NCBI GenBank assembly: GCA_021234155.1
Contig: JAJEKV010000051.1
Location: 7,290,761 to 7,354,760 of the forward strand
From: Isoetes taiwanensis
Lineage: Eukaryota > Streptophyta > Lycopodiopsida > Isoetales > Isoetaceae
DNA length: 64,000 nt
Reading direction: 5' to 3'
Every line of letters starts with the position of its first letter. Position 1 is the stretch's first letter. The notes under the pieces were generated by a model. The model did no database searches and was not told the DNA's origin. It saw nothing but the letters and a program-made list of their open reading frames with translations. Positions 45,531-57,801 of the stretch are shown here, piece by piece. Both the position numbers and the translations under genes were made by a program.

Positions 45531-46157
45531 GGTTCGGCAGCTGAACAACCGCTTTCAGGCGCCCAATCTGTTCGTCCATATGAACCCTAAATTATAGTCG
45601 ATTATTGAGTAAACAGATTCTTCCTTGCATTAATATTTGCATTAATATGATGGGCAAACCGTGGCTTATATGCCCGTATATACTAGAAATATTCTAAAAA
45701 CTGCTCCAAACTCAGTATTGCCACTATTTTTTCGGTCAGCCCTGTTGTTATGTGATCCCCGTCGCCGATGTTCATACCGTCTAACCGGCATTCAGTTGAT
45801 CAATCAGGCCATCAAAGAATGCTTAATCGAATAGGTGCTCAAGAAAGCTCTTTTGCAGGTAACTGAAACACTTGCAGCAAGATTAAAGCGTTGTTCGTAG
45901 CCTAAAACGCCATTAGCATCCATCCTAAAACGTCAATGGATGGCATACCCAGGGAAATGGATCTTGGGGGAAGAATTCTTCTGTTGTTGTGAATTATACA
46001 TGCCTCTAACATTAAGTCTCTGATTGAACTGTTATATTCTTTTGTATCCATGACATATGGCCACTTGAAAGATCTTTTGGTTGCATTACATGCTAGTTTA
46101 AAATTGTGCCTCAATTTCTTGCAGGGACAATTAATAATCATCTAAGCTCGCTACCAT
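45531..46157. other. Interval with dispersed block and an unassigned minus-strand ORF
   Basis: About 45655-45790 shares words with 17850-18005 (GGGCAAACC, TATGCC/TATGCT, ACTGCTCCAAAC, GATGTTC). A minus-strand frame at 45902-46141 reads through SFKWPYVMDTKEYN and LMLEACIIHNNRR, which faintly resembles the C-terminal end of PIF/Harbinger nucleases. Too little is left to assign it. Confidence 0.35.
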
Positions 46158-48565
46158 TTAACAGGGGCGTTGTTCTTGTCCAACATGCTTTTCAGTTGTA
46201 TTATTAAGGACAACACAATATTTGCTACTGTAGCATGACCTTAAGTCAATCTTAGAGAAGAATTTCGCTCCTTGGAGCTGATCCATCAAATCATCTGCCC
46301 TTGGCAGAGCATATTTGTTCTTTATCGTCTGCTTGTTAAGCTGGCGATAGTCTATACACATTCTTAGACTCTCGTCTTTCTTCTTGACGAAGAGTATGGG
46401 TGCCCCAAAGGGAGACACACTTGCTCTTATAAATCCAAGGTCAAGCAATTCTTGCAGCTACTTCTTGAGCTCTATCAACTCTGGGGTGCTCATTCTGTAA
46501 GGTGCCTTGCTGGTAGGCTTAGCATCTGGAGCTAATGTGATTTCACACTCTACACCCCTATAAGGTGGTAGCTGACGGATTTCATCCGGGAATACATGAA
46601 TTCCCTAATGAGCCATGCTATTGGCTTGGGCAACTGATTTGCACTTAAGTCACTTCCCTTCTCTTTAGTTGGTCCAATTGCCTCTAACCTCAGAATATAA
46701 TCCACCTTATTTCTTACTATACTTTTTCTTAGCTGCTTCATAGAAATTCACTGCATAGGAGAGGCTACCTTCTTACCTTTTACTATGAATCTGTTGCCGT
46801 CCGGCGCCATCATGGAGATCTCGTTGCGCTCGCAGTCAATCATCGCTTTTGCTGGCTTTAGGAACTCCATTCCTACTATAAGATCATACTTTCCAATATC
46901 CATGACTTCTGCCCCCATCGGCCACTTGCTTCCACTAAGGTCTATGTCAAACGTGATCCTCCTCCCCTTAGTGTGGCGAATGGCACCACTTGCCATGCTA
47001 ACTGGCCTTGGCTTTGACTTCAAGACCTTGCTCTTCATTAGAGCAGCAAGCCTAGGAGAGGCAAAGTTATGGGAGCTACCTGTATCTATCAAGACTAGGT
47101 ATGGACTGCTATCTATGATTCCCTCAGCCGAGATGACCGTGGAATGATTCTCTACATCCCCTGACTCAATAGCTGCACAGATTTTGCACTCACCTTCTAT
47201 GAAATCTTGGGCTTCCTACTGGTTGCCCTCTTCATCATCTCCTTCGGTTGGTGACTCCCAATCCGCAAGTTCCGCTAGTGCCGTGTGCATGGCGAAGGGA
47301 CAGTCGTGCGTTCGGTGCCCTGGCTGGAAGTACCTAAAGCACAACTTCTTCTCAATGCATTCCTGTCTCTTCTCCTTAGGGATGCTGTCTAAAAGACGCT
47401 TGAGCGGACTGCCCCCTGATCCATCCTGTGGCCTGCGGTCTCCAAAGGGCTTTCCCTGAGTTTTTCCTTGATGTTGCCCTCCGGCTGGCTTGTTTGCTGC
47501 TTGCCTATTCTGATACTGCCCTGTTGTTTTACTCTTGAATGGCAACTGTTTCTGCCCTGGAGTTACTGGTGCTTCTTCCAAACTCAAGGCCTTATCCTCG
47601 GCCTCCCCGACTGTCCTTGGGTTGATTGCTCGAACTAACCTTTTGATGTTGCTGTTCAGCCCCTCAATGTACCCCTCCACCGCTTGTCTCTCTGTGATCC
47701 TGGGCACATTAAGTCTCAACCTCATGAATTCTTCAGTATACCTGGCTACGGATAAGTTACCCTGATCCAATCTGTAAAACTGCTATATCTGCCTACTTGT
47801 GTGAGATCTCGGCACGTAATGTTTGCGGAAGGCTTTACTGAAGGTCTTGAATCTGCAGCTGTTCCGTCTCAACTTATTAGACTTAGCATACCCTTTCCAC
47901 CATATCCTGGCTGGTCCTATTAGATTGGCTGTTGCAACCTTGCCTATGTCCTTGTCTTTCATGCCATAGGAATTCCCAAATTCTTCCATCTCATCAAGCC
48001 AAACCTCTGTCTTCATGCCTGACCTGTCTTTGCCTGAAAATTGACCAAGCTTCCTCGTCTTCCAGACATTACTCATGGCACTATCCACTTTCTTCTGATA
48101 ATCATATGTCTTTCTGTTCTTTTTCCTGGCTTGGGATGCATCTGACTCACTGTCGGAACTACTGTCCGCTTCGCTATCTGAGGTCTCAGACCTGCTGGTG
48201 CTAGAAGGTGACGGGCTCCTCCTACCTCTTCTTTTCCTCTTCCTTTCCCTGTCGGGCGCCTGACTTTCCTCTCTTTCCTACTGAGGTGCTTCATCAATAC
48301 CTCCCACAGGTGGTGGAGGTGGTGGTGGAGGTTCGTATTCCTGAGCGTTCATCAATGGGGTTGCCCACTGAAGCAACTGGTGCATCTGGTTCCTCATTTG
48401 CGTGAGCCTTGCATTTACTGTCTCCACCGACATTTCATCGTTGTTGTCGTCTTGTTCTCGCCCAAATAAGTTTCTAGGGAGCCATTGTTGCTGCCGGCCT
48501 TGGCCTTGAGGCCCTGAGCCGATGTTCCTAGCTGCAAGTATTGGTCATCAATGCTGTTACTTAGG
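46158..48565 (-). mobile_element. Ty3/Gypsy retrotransposon B: gag, protease, start of RT
   Basis: Minus-strand order. Gag occupies about 48565-47217: a proline run, a KRKRGRR basic stretch, the capsid core with RIWWKGYAKSNK, FSKAFRKHYVP and LSVARYTEEFMRLRL, and a zinc knuckle CFRYFQPGHRTHDCP in which the second Cys is Tyr. Protease (46748-47092) has an intact catalytic IDTGSSHNFASPRL and YDLIVGMEFL. The RT N-terminus (46158-46448) has [16 protein letters not shown] and CIDYRQLN. Gag and protease share one frame; stops at about 48283 and 47785 and frameshifts before RT disable it. RT homology ends right after KIDLRSCY, at almost the same codon as in element A. Confidence 0.9.
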
Positions 48566-48686
48566 TTATACATTATTCATCCTTATTTACAAGTGAATTA
48601 TTGTTAGGTATAAAAGAAATCATGTCAAAATTCCACTTATAAGTCAAGGACAATTTATAGCAATTGATATATAGAGTTATACATTT

Positions 48687-51501
48687 GGGTCCAAGCATAT
48701 TAGGGTGGCTCGATTATTTTGTCCCCCGTGTCCCCCAAATTAGCACTAAGTTGTTAAAAGTGGAGGCAATTTTGAAATAACTAAGAGGATTCTCATCATC
48801 AATATTTGAGGTCTGTTCAGCTGCAACAGTTAGTAATGGATTTCTTATTCCAAGGGACTTAAGCCATGTATTGGGCATGTCTACAAAGCATTCAGGACAC
48901 TTTGAATCTTTGGCGAAGCAAATATAAGCGCATAAAGGATGGAAGGCATGCAAGCAATGTGAAATAATCGCGCACACACTATTTGGATCAAAACCAAATG
49001 TGCAATAAGAACATTTAAAAAAAAAAACAAATGCATCTGATGATGAACATGGTTGTTTGACATATGGAAAACCAATTTGCAGCTTAGCCATTGTCTTCAA
49101 GGAGGCCAAAATTGACTGCAATTTTTCCACTTTTGGAAGTAATTGCTGCTTGGTGCCCTCTTCCTATAAACATAAAAATAAAGTCATTCATAAGATCCCT
49201 AAAACAATCAACTAGTCGATGTACAATATGCTTACCTTTTGTAATGATTCCTCTTGTGCTTTATAAGCTTTGCTAGCTTTTAAAAGCTCCTCTTCCTTGA
49301 GATTTATGTTGGTCAATAGAAAAGAAACAGTCATCTCCATCGATTTCTTCTCTATGGTGGAATTGCGCTCTCCATTCTATCTTTGGCATCTTGCATCTGC
49401 CCTTTTGCATAAGCCATCTCATGGGAACACTTCTTCCAATGCTTTTTACTCTCTTTGCACAGCGCAGCAGCAGCCTGCACTCTGGTATTAACTTCATTCA
49501 ACTCTGACTCCAAATCGAATATTGCTTTAGTTACTACCTTTTCACTCAAAACATAATCTATCTGATCTAAAGGACCAATAGTAGGTGCTAATGCATCTGT
49601 CAACTCTTTTGGCTTCTCCCCCTTTTCATTCTTTACGACAAATGATCTCCAATTTATTTTCTCACCATATACTTGTAAGCGCCAAATGCCTTGGCGTAAA
49701 TCTTACCTACCTCTCCAACGCATACATAAAGCCTCACGGTAGCATCTGCGATATACATCTAAAACGGTCTACATATTGTGCATTCATCCTTGCGAACTTA
49801 TATATTTGCTTTTTACCATCACACTTTGGTACACCAAATATTTTTCGAATCTCTTCATCATCTATCTCAGCTTTTCTGACATCTGCCTGCGTCATGCCTT
49901 CACACGACAGTATAGATGTGTCTAGAATCCTTTCTCGCTCTGCTGCTGAGAAAGTTTCTTCTTCCTTCTTCACCTTACACAAGCTCCTTCCTTTAGACAT
50001 ACTCCAACAATAGTACAAAATCTGGATTTAGTACTAATTTGAAATTAGTGCCAAAGAAGTCAAGCTATGACCAATTAGTAATCCTAAGTCCACATAGTAC
50101 TAGTCACTCCAAGTTAGTAAATAAGAAAAATATCATACTGCTACCTAGCCATTGATGAAAGTAAATAGTACAAGACAAGAAATTAGTACAAGCCACTAAA
50201 TTGGGGGACTGTTAGCACAAAATAGTAATATAAATCAAACATAGTACTACTTAGTAAATTGAATATCAACATCGTCATAATTAGCAATCTGTGGTGCTAA
50301 CTTGCAGCATGAGCATCTACTTTGCACCACACCTTGATTAATTAGCATTCAAATACTCACTTGGCATGGCAATTAGTGTCACCCCGTCTAGGTATTGAAA
50401 AGTAACAAAACTCTAATTAAAAAGGTAAATCAAAAAGAATAGTAACCCTTGCATCACGTAGTACGAGCGTTGAAAGAAAACTTACTTGTCTCGTGATACG
50501 CGTGCTAATCCGTTGTCACAAGCAACTATACACCTTCAAGATTTGCATCCAAGAAAAACACCTTCAATATTTGACTTGCGGTCTGTAAAACATTTTTTTT
50601 ATTGTCATTCTACCTTCAAATTGACATTTCCTCTACAAACTTCTATGCAGCAAATTCATAAAGCTTTGCTATGCACAGTCTAGTACAAAAATGCAATCTA
50701 ACTCTCACAAACAAATTTGATAATGGATATACAAATGCATTTCGCAAAGCCCGCCTTGCCATGGAATAAATTAAAAATCTATATACATTGGAATCATAAT
50801 TTCTTGGTACTATCAGACTGGAATCCCCACCAAAGTACGTATACAAAAGGAAAACTTTGTTATTTACTATCTAACCCAGAAATATAATCCAAATCCCCCA
50901 AATTATTTCGTAATGAACACACAGAACAGAGACATATTTAAAGCATAAATGCAAAGAGAAGACAATGCAGAATCATTTCAGTAAAAAATTCCTGCTTTCA
51001 AACTACAATCTAGGAATGCAGCAAAACAATTCTCACGTTTACAAGGTTTGAATGCAAAAGAAGAAAAAACAAGAAGTGACAAAGAAATCAAGGATCCCAT
51101 CTTGCTTTAACTTAAACAAACCACAAGATTCTTACCTGGTCTCACTTAGGATAAGATTTTTGCCCGGTCTCTCTTAGGATAACCCTATAACCAGCAGAAA
51201 CGTATGCAATTTTGGAAAATGGTCTCCTATTTTTTATGCACCATCCGCACTTGCATGGTACGCCATTTTACCATGCTTGCAATGTCAATTGAAGAGATGC
51301 AAATCGAAATGTTGAAGGTGAATGCTAAGCAGGAAGGGAGAACGAGTCTCTCCAAGATTTTTTTGGGAAACTTTGCGTGGGAATTTGGGTGGGAATTAGT
51401 GCTAATCTAATTTTAAATTTGCCGTTAAAAAAGGAAACGGTTAGCGCTAATTGCTAGCCCTAATTTGGTTTAATTTGAGCCACCCTAATGTGCTTGGACC
51501 C
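48687..51501 (-). mobile_element. 2.8-kb element with terminal inverted repeats
   Basis: Left end 48687-48711 and right end 51477-51501 are inverted repeats of 25 bases differing at one position. The left begins GGGTCCAAGCATATTAGGG and the right is its complement. ATTT lies immediately outside each end (48683-48686 and 51502-51505), a possible 4-base target duplication. Subterminal words of the TTAGCGCTAA / TTAGTGCTAA kind recur at both ends (about 48737, 51390, 51440). The internal coding sequence runs on the minus strand. No DDE transposase motif was recognised, so it is either non-autonomous with a captured gene or belongs to an unrecognised family. Confidence 0.75.
48714..50000 (-). pseudogene. 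Coiled-coil plus C-terminal zinc-finger protein carried by the inverted-repeat element
   Basis: The likely start is an ATG at 50000 (MSKGRSLCKVKKEEE). An N-terminal region follows with EDDEEIRKIFGVP-like residues (IDDEEIRKIFGVPKCD). A frameshift and one stop fall near 49680-49760. Next is a segment around LQVYGEKINWRSFVVKNEK, then a long heptad-like coiled coil (LESELNEVNTRV to KDRMES, about 49380-49530). A second frameshift lies near 49370. An intron with GTAAGC donor and TTATAG acceptor lies between about 49235 and 49165. The C-terminus has a RING-like cysteine/histidine pattern: CSYC ... HCLHAFHPLC ... CPEC. Such fingers bind zinc and often act in protein-protein contacts or ubiquitin transfer. 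No known family was recognised. The present copy is disabled. Confidence 0.6.
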
Positions 51502-51735
51502 ATTTATATAAGATACATGATAATACATAGGAGTGAAGACATTTAATGCAATTAGAAGATAAGTGAAAACAGGAGTGTTCATCTTCGATGCCCCTTCATA
51601 GATTTGAAGAAGTTCTTGACGTCTCTAAGTCGAAGTCCTTTGCCGATGTTCCGCAAGATATTTCTAGAAGATCCCCCTTCGAGTGCTCGAGCCATTTGAG
51701 GTGCAGGGAGTTCGGGTGCCGTTGCCGCCACTACC
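51502..51735. other. Flank between inverted-repeat element and broken ORF
   Basis: No separate gene. This short flank leads into the 3' end of the unidentified minus-strand gene. Confidence 0.3.
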
Positions 51736-53102
51736 GTCAACGTTGCGTCCCTGCGGTGGCCCCTGGCGAAGTCAAGGCAGTGGAGTGCCAGGATCTCTTA
51801 AAAAGAATGATATGATCCGTTATGGGACTCAGCTTGGCGTGCTGCCTGAAGCCAGAGAGTGCTATGAGGAGTGCCACCGACTCTTCTCCCCGTGGGCTGA
51901 ACCCCCTGTGAAAAACTATCATCTGCCCTTGGCTGAGGACTGGAAGATAGTACCAGAGTGCCTTACCCTTTCCTATGGCCTTAGAACCTGTGCCCTTTCT
52001 CTGAGCTGCTTCGCCGTAGACGTCTAATGCCAAGAGGTCTTCATGGTCTCTCCACATGATAGTTGCGCTCTCCATGTTGATGCTACTGGATGCCCCCCCA
52101 TACTCCTGCAACGAACTATTCGGATCGAGCTTGGGCCTCTTCCTGATTTGTACAATCTGCTTTGGATTTCTTGAAACTCCTCCTCTGGGATGATTGGTTC
52201 CTGTTGATGATACATCTCCCTTATCTGCTCGTAGACAGCAATATCTGACATTGTCTCCCCGGCGTAAGAGTGTCGCTCTGCTAGCTCCCTTGATTTTCCT
52301 GATAGGAGTAGTCGATGAAGTCACTTTGCTGCTCCTTTGCCATCAAGCCTAAGAGCTCATCGATTCTAAGCCCTTCTTCTTGGCAGTAAGGAAGGTTGAG
52401 GATGTCATTTGCCAAGATGTATTCCTCTCCATCGATGACTATTGGCAATAGGGCTGTGATGCCGATTGGTGGTTCATAGGCCCGCCTGATTTCATCATCG
52501 TGCCTCGCTATGTGCCTCTTCATCCTTGTCGCCTCTCTGCTTTTCCAACCTGGGTTTTCTTCCCCTAGCTGCTCGTAATCCTGCTCGATTTGCAGTGTTG
52601 GTGGCCCTGATGTTATGCCGTGGTACTCGTACTCCGAGGACTCGATCTCATGAATGTGGCTTTGCTCCCTTCGTGTGTCGAGTGGCGCTAGGTCCAAAGG
52701 TTGAATTGCGGACTCTCCCACCTTGTTGATTGCCTTGTACTGCATGAATAGAGCAAGGGCCGCATGTGCTGAGAGATATCTGTGCCTATGGGCTCTACAT
52801 GTCATATAGTCAGGCATGGCTCTTGTCCTATCCCACAGCTGGTTCTTGCCCTTGGATCCTCCCCCTAAGGCTTGGCAAAGCGAATCTAGGGATACCCATT
52901 TCCCTCCCCTAGGCGGCAAGCTAACTTCCCAGGGTAGGATCTGCTGATCATATTGGCAGATTATGTCGGTATAGAAGGGTGTCCTGGTCAAGGTTGCGTG
53001 GAGATCAAAGTGATGGTCGAACACATGAAAGGCCTCTTCAACAGAAAAATCATGGATATGGTTGGCAGCATCATACCATCGAACAAAGCTACTGGGCGCC
53101 AT
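51736..53102 (-). pseudogene. Unidentified gene with TATA box, frameshifted (MAPSSFVRWYD...)
   Basis: The minus-strand ATG at 53102 opens a 273-residue frame to 52281: FVRWYDAANHIHDFSVEEAF, HFDLHATLTRTPFYTDIIC, CRAHRHRYLSAHAALALF, PPIGITALLPIVIDGEEY. A one-base shift near 52285 moves the coding into the frame with MSDIAVYEQIREMYHQQEP (52251 onward). A second shift near 52165 leads to RKRPKLDPNSSLQEYGG and WYYLPVLSQGQMIVFHRG (to about 51840). Three consecutive frames that each read as sensible protein show a formerly longer gene of at least 400 residues. It has no domain I recognise. The promoter layout (TATA about 100 bases before the ATG) resembles that of the histone-like ORF at 59215, and both lie on the same strand with only a Helitron-like block between them. 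Confidence 0.6.
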
Positions 53103-53196
53103 TGAGCAGAGATAGGTGTAGAAAATGGCTTGGAAAGATTGATGAAAGCTTAGGAAATCGCCTAAGATGGCAAGGGAAAATGGCAAATGAGGCCCC

Positions 53197-53205
53197 TTTT
53201 ATAGA
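53197..53205 (-). promoter_or_regulatory. TATA box of the unidentified gene
   Basis: CTATAAAAG on the minus strand, 95-103 bases upstream of the ATG at 53102, is a textbook plant TATA element at a normal distance for a leader of about 65-70 bases. Confidence 0.65.
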
Positions 53206-53374
53206 CTAGGGTTGCCTCGGGTTCTGTGCACAAGGGTTCTTGATGGAACAGACCTTTGTTCTAAGGCTATGGATGTCCAAATGAGCTATCATGAAGTGCA
53301 AATCTAAGCAAAGCAAGGCAAGAAAGACTACATGGCAGTTTGTTGGGTCAAATTTGGCCAATCCAGGCCAAAAT

Positions 53375-53850
53375 GGGTCAACCCGGGTCAGTTCGCATGA
53401 ATACGCTCTGCGTTGCGAACGCAAGTCGATTTGGCGCGGATTGACCCAGTTTGGCCAATTTGGGAGGTAATTAAGCATTTCTAGGGGTTGTAAGATGCTA
53501 ACATGCCTATTTGGATCAATTCTAATCTAGCTAGCAACTTGTTTCAAGCAAAATAGACATCTAAAAGTGCCAATTTGAGGTAATCGGATCAGTTCGCGCG
53601 AACACGCCCTGTGTCGCGAACGCAGGCGCATTCGGCGCGGATTGACCCAGTTTGGCCGGAACTTGCCATTTTTAGATTATTTTTGCTGAAATTCTAAGCA
53701 ATTTACTATCTTTTAGCACAAATTTTTAAATCATTTTTTGCCCCAAATCATGGTACTCGGGTCAGTTCGCGCGAAAACGCTCTGCGTTGCGAACGCAGGT
53801 CGATTTGGCACGGATTGACCCGGTTTCGCCAATTTTTGAGCCAAAGTTGA
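53375..53850 (-). repeat. Three dispersed copies of a GCGTTCGC/GGTCAATCCG-bearing repeat
   Basis: A unit of about 75 bases with GGGTCAGTTCGC, CGCTCTGCGTTGCGAACGCA (one copy varies) and CGGATTGACCC followed by TTTGGCCAA or TTTCGCCAA occurs at about 53386, 53588 and 53759. The repeats lie 180-650 bases upstream of the TATA box at 53200. TGCGTTGCGAACGCA is itself an inverted repeat, so these could be protein-binding sites as well as tandem-derived sequence. Confidence 0.8.
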
Positions 53851-55409
53851 TTTCTCTGTGCTGGAACTTGTGCTACTTAACCTAATACAAGCATTTTAAG
53901 CATTATACAAAAAATTGTACTACAATCTAACTTACTTAATTACATTTTCATACCATAATACAATCAAGTTACAGAGGAAGAGGAACTTATATATACTAGT
54001 AACAGTGCCCGGCGTTGCCGGGCGTAGTGCATCATTGTGGGGGGCTTGATAAATTTTGTGAGCGGGTGTACTTTAGTTACAATGCTTTATGTTGCAAATG
54101 CTATATAAATTTAAGCTTTTGAGGGAGGAAGATGATAATGGTGAATGGTTGTTAGAGATGATGGACAATCATTTATATCATTTTTTTTTTTTGAGGACAT
54201 TCCATCATCTAGTCCCTTAGTGCTCTAGTGTTAGGAAAACATTCATTTGTCTTTCGATTGGCAGTTGCTTTTAAGACAACTTGATGATGCTAAGCCATAT
54301 ATCATGGTTGTCTTTATGAACCAATAGACTCGTGGCTAATGCCTCATTTGAGGGTAGCTTGGATATGGTTGAAAGCACTTGATGTATTGATGGTCCATGC
54401 CACCAAAGAATAGATTTGAATGTTGGTTTGTGCGCATCTGAAGTTTGTCGTGTCTAAACCGTGCAAACTTAGAACAAACATTATTAGATTTCTTTAATTG
54501 ATGTATAATCTAGAAGACTGAAAAGTTCGCAATCACATTAATGCATCCAAAGGAAATAAACATAGAAAGAGAAAAGGCATTGAAATGCAGCAAGTAGAAA
54601 TTCTGTACACAATTGGAATTGAATATCATAATATGGCGGGATGCAATATTGTCATAAGTGTCTTTGTAATGCAAAATGCCAGATGAATTGTAAGATGAAC
54701 TGTAATCTGCTTTGCAAGACCATTTTATCCATACTATATGTGCATCCAAAAACTAAAATGTCAGTTTGCTGCTATATTTGTAAGCAAAGGCCAGCATAAG
54801 AAGGCAGTAACTTGCTGATGTGGTAAGAAGCATGAGGCTGTCAAGAGCCACTCGCATGATTTACATATTGAAATATAACAAAGTTATTACTTTTGACCAT
54901 ACTGGAAATGAGATATCCTAGTGACATTTTTAATTTCTACTCTGAATACTATTATGCAGCAATTGTTATCTGTAACTCCTTATGCTGTTATCCTAGCTAA
55001 GGCAAACCATCTTCTGCAGTCTGCTTGCTTCACAGCTTATCATGCCTTGGAAATTAATGATCACTGCCCTGCTTCAAGCGCACAAATCCAAGATTTGCCT
55101 CGATACTCATAGGTTGATGCACACAGTTCGGCATTTCTCTGTAAATTCATGAGATACTGCATAGGGATCTGCATGTCTATGTACATTTATATCTGCATGT
55201 TTAAACATATAGTTAACCATTGCATCCCTTTTACTTAAGGATTACTCCTAGCATAGAAGCATCCTAAGCTTTTAGTGGCAATTATATCTTATAGTAGTGT
55301 TAAATGCAAATTTCACAAACTTTTCATGTATTATTTAACCTGCAATTCTACTCTTTAATCTCTTGCACTCGATCTACATTTTCTTTAAGTTATTTAATGC
55401 AGGCTATTC

Positions 55410-56300
55410 ACTGTGAGCTCAATCCTAGACTCTCCAGTAATAAACTTAAAGTGGTAGCATAGTTAGTATTCAGCCAACTACATGTGAGCTCAATCCTAGA
55501 CTTGGGAGTAATAAACTTAGAGGTAGCGTAGTTAGTATTCAGCCAACCTTACCACCATCTAGATATGCTCAGCAGTTTTAATACATAGACCAACAGTCCG
55601 GAATTTATGCAGTCGTGGAATCTGAGCTACAAATGTGCCTGATGAAGTCGATGTGAACGTATCCGTGTGCATTCTTAAAGAAGTATATGTATAATTACTT
55701 AAACATATGCGTCAGGAAAATAATTAAGCATAGCATCAATAAATAGAAGACATGGAATAATGTAGCATGGTGTGCCTTTCCTGAAAACAAATTTTCGTCC
55801 GGAGCCTTCGTCATAAAAGCAATCCAAAATCAGTCAAAGCTACACGTAAGCTATGAAATAGTCTGCATCTCCAGATCCAAGCAACGAATTGGAGTTATGT
55901 TGTGCAATATGGTTGTGATTTGATGTTGAAGCAAGTATTAGACATTGTGTCACGTGGTGCATATGGGGTAAGAGGTTTGAAAAAGCTCCATTTCAACAAC
56001 TGCAAGACTTAAGAGTTGAAGCTTTGACTCTAGGGTCGCAGCATGCTATGGCTTTCTGAAAAAGTATATAATTTATCTGGAGACTTTATCATAAATCAGA
56101 AATATCTGGAAGCAAGTATTAGGCATTAAGCTATGGCAGCATTTTGAAACGGTGTTGAAATCCTAAATCCTCACATTGAGTAATTCGTTGCCATGTTCAG
56201 CATGCTAAGGAATCATGTTCAGGCCATAATAATAATTTTCTATTCACTGTGAACTCAATCCTAGACTCCCCAGTAATGAACTTGAGGGGTAGCATTGTTA
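55410..56300. repeat. Internal repeats of the AT-rich block
   Basis: Three copies of a roughly 60-base unit with TGTGA(G/A)CTCAATCCTAGACT, then AGTAATAAACTT or AGTAATGAACTT and GGTAGC(A/G)TAG-like words start at about 55411, 55481 and 56247. A separate longer duplication links about 56090-56200 and 56510-56690 (AAGCAAGTAT(A/T)AGGCATT; CATGTTCAGCATGC). Confidence 0.7.
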
Positions 56301-57694
56301 ATGTCCAATCAACCACACCATAAGCTAGATATGCTGAGTAGTTTATATACATAGATAAATGATGCTTTAGAATGCATCCATAAAATTTGCAGAAGCAGAC
56401 TTGTTCATGAGTCCTTATGCAGAGGCATGTGCAGATGGTTTGAGGAACTAACATTTACTCGAGCATTCTGGCTTTCCTAAAAACACATACTTATCTGGAG
56501 GCCTATCATAAATCCAAAATATCTGAAAGCAAGTATAAGGCATTGCAGCTACTGGAACATTTTCAAATGGTGCTTTGAAGCCACAGAAGAATGTCATCAG
56601 AATGTATATCTTCCTGCTGAAGTCCTAAATCCTCACATTGAATAATTTGTGGCCATGTTCAGCATGCCAAGGAATCACGTATCAAGGTAGCATTCTCCTC
56701 AAGCATTAATTATTGCCATTTTTAGGAGCGATCTATCCAGCAGACTGAAGTTCTACGTCAGTAAAACTAATCAAATAGCATTGGGTTGTTTGGACTTCAA
56801 GGTTCTACTGAGTAAATGAACCTAAATCTAAAAATTATAAAAGTTAACATGAGCATTTACCTGGTAATATATCATTTGAATAGAAACTTCAAGGATGACG
56901 ATTGCTGTATGTATGAAATTTGCATTTCTCGAAGTCACTAAATCCAAATATGGCATGGCATTAGTGAATTGTATAAATTGGCTGCACAAAAATGATGTGT
57001 AACCTTAAGATAATAGAGCAAACACAAAATAGCTGGCTGGTACAAAAGCTCTAGTCGAAGTTCAGACAGATGAAAGAACAACGTAAAATTGAGTCTAGAA
57101 TATCCACAACGTGCCAGCTTAGCTTTTCACCTACAAATATTTAGTATGCTACGTTTCCCTATCATTTTCAATTAGTTGAGATTTGGATTTTAACTGCTTC
57201 CAAGCAAATAAACATTGACAACCTTCTGAGATAAAGCCAATAGAAGCATAAGCAGAAACAAAACAGAGATATCAGGTTTCTACCTGCTTCAGCAATTTGT
57301 CCAATTAAGAAAATAGTGATTCCAAATCCAGCTTCTCATAGTGATCAAATCCTAGTTTTGAAGTGTAGACTTTCTCTACTGTGAAGTCTTACGGTAGATA
57401 AGCATCAAGAATAAAGGCAGACACTATGCGTATATGATTTTAACAAAATGATTCAAGAAGAAACTTACAAAAGCCATCAAAACGCTCATACCTCTATAAT
57501 TTCAACTAAGTTGGAGGACAGGTCTAAAACCAAGCCGTGGACCATTCTTATCAGTTAGATCTCCATCTGTTCTTACCTGAATACTATGAAAAAACATCCT
57601 TTAGGTTTTTTATCCACAAAAACTGTGATCAATCAACGGAAAGGAGATATAAGAACACCTCATCGATGATTTTTCTTCTCTGAATATGGTCCAC

Positions 57695-57801
57695 ATGCCA
57701 AGCCCTAAGCCAATCGTGGCATATGCATGCCGATATCGAAGAGGTAGATCGATATGCCAAGCCCTAAGCCAATCGTGGCATATGCATGCCGATATCGAAG
57801 A
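57695..57801. repeat. 59-base tandem duplication
   Basis: Units starting at 57695 and 57754 share ATGCCAAGCCCTAAGCCAAT and continue identically through GGCATATGCATGCCGATATC. The second unit stops about 11 bases short. The near-identity indicates a recent event. Confidence 0.9.

Noticed and set aside
51588-52027. Plus-strand ORFs at 51588-52027
   Set aside because: Opposite strand of the broken minus-strand gene whose frames read as coherent protein.
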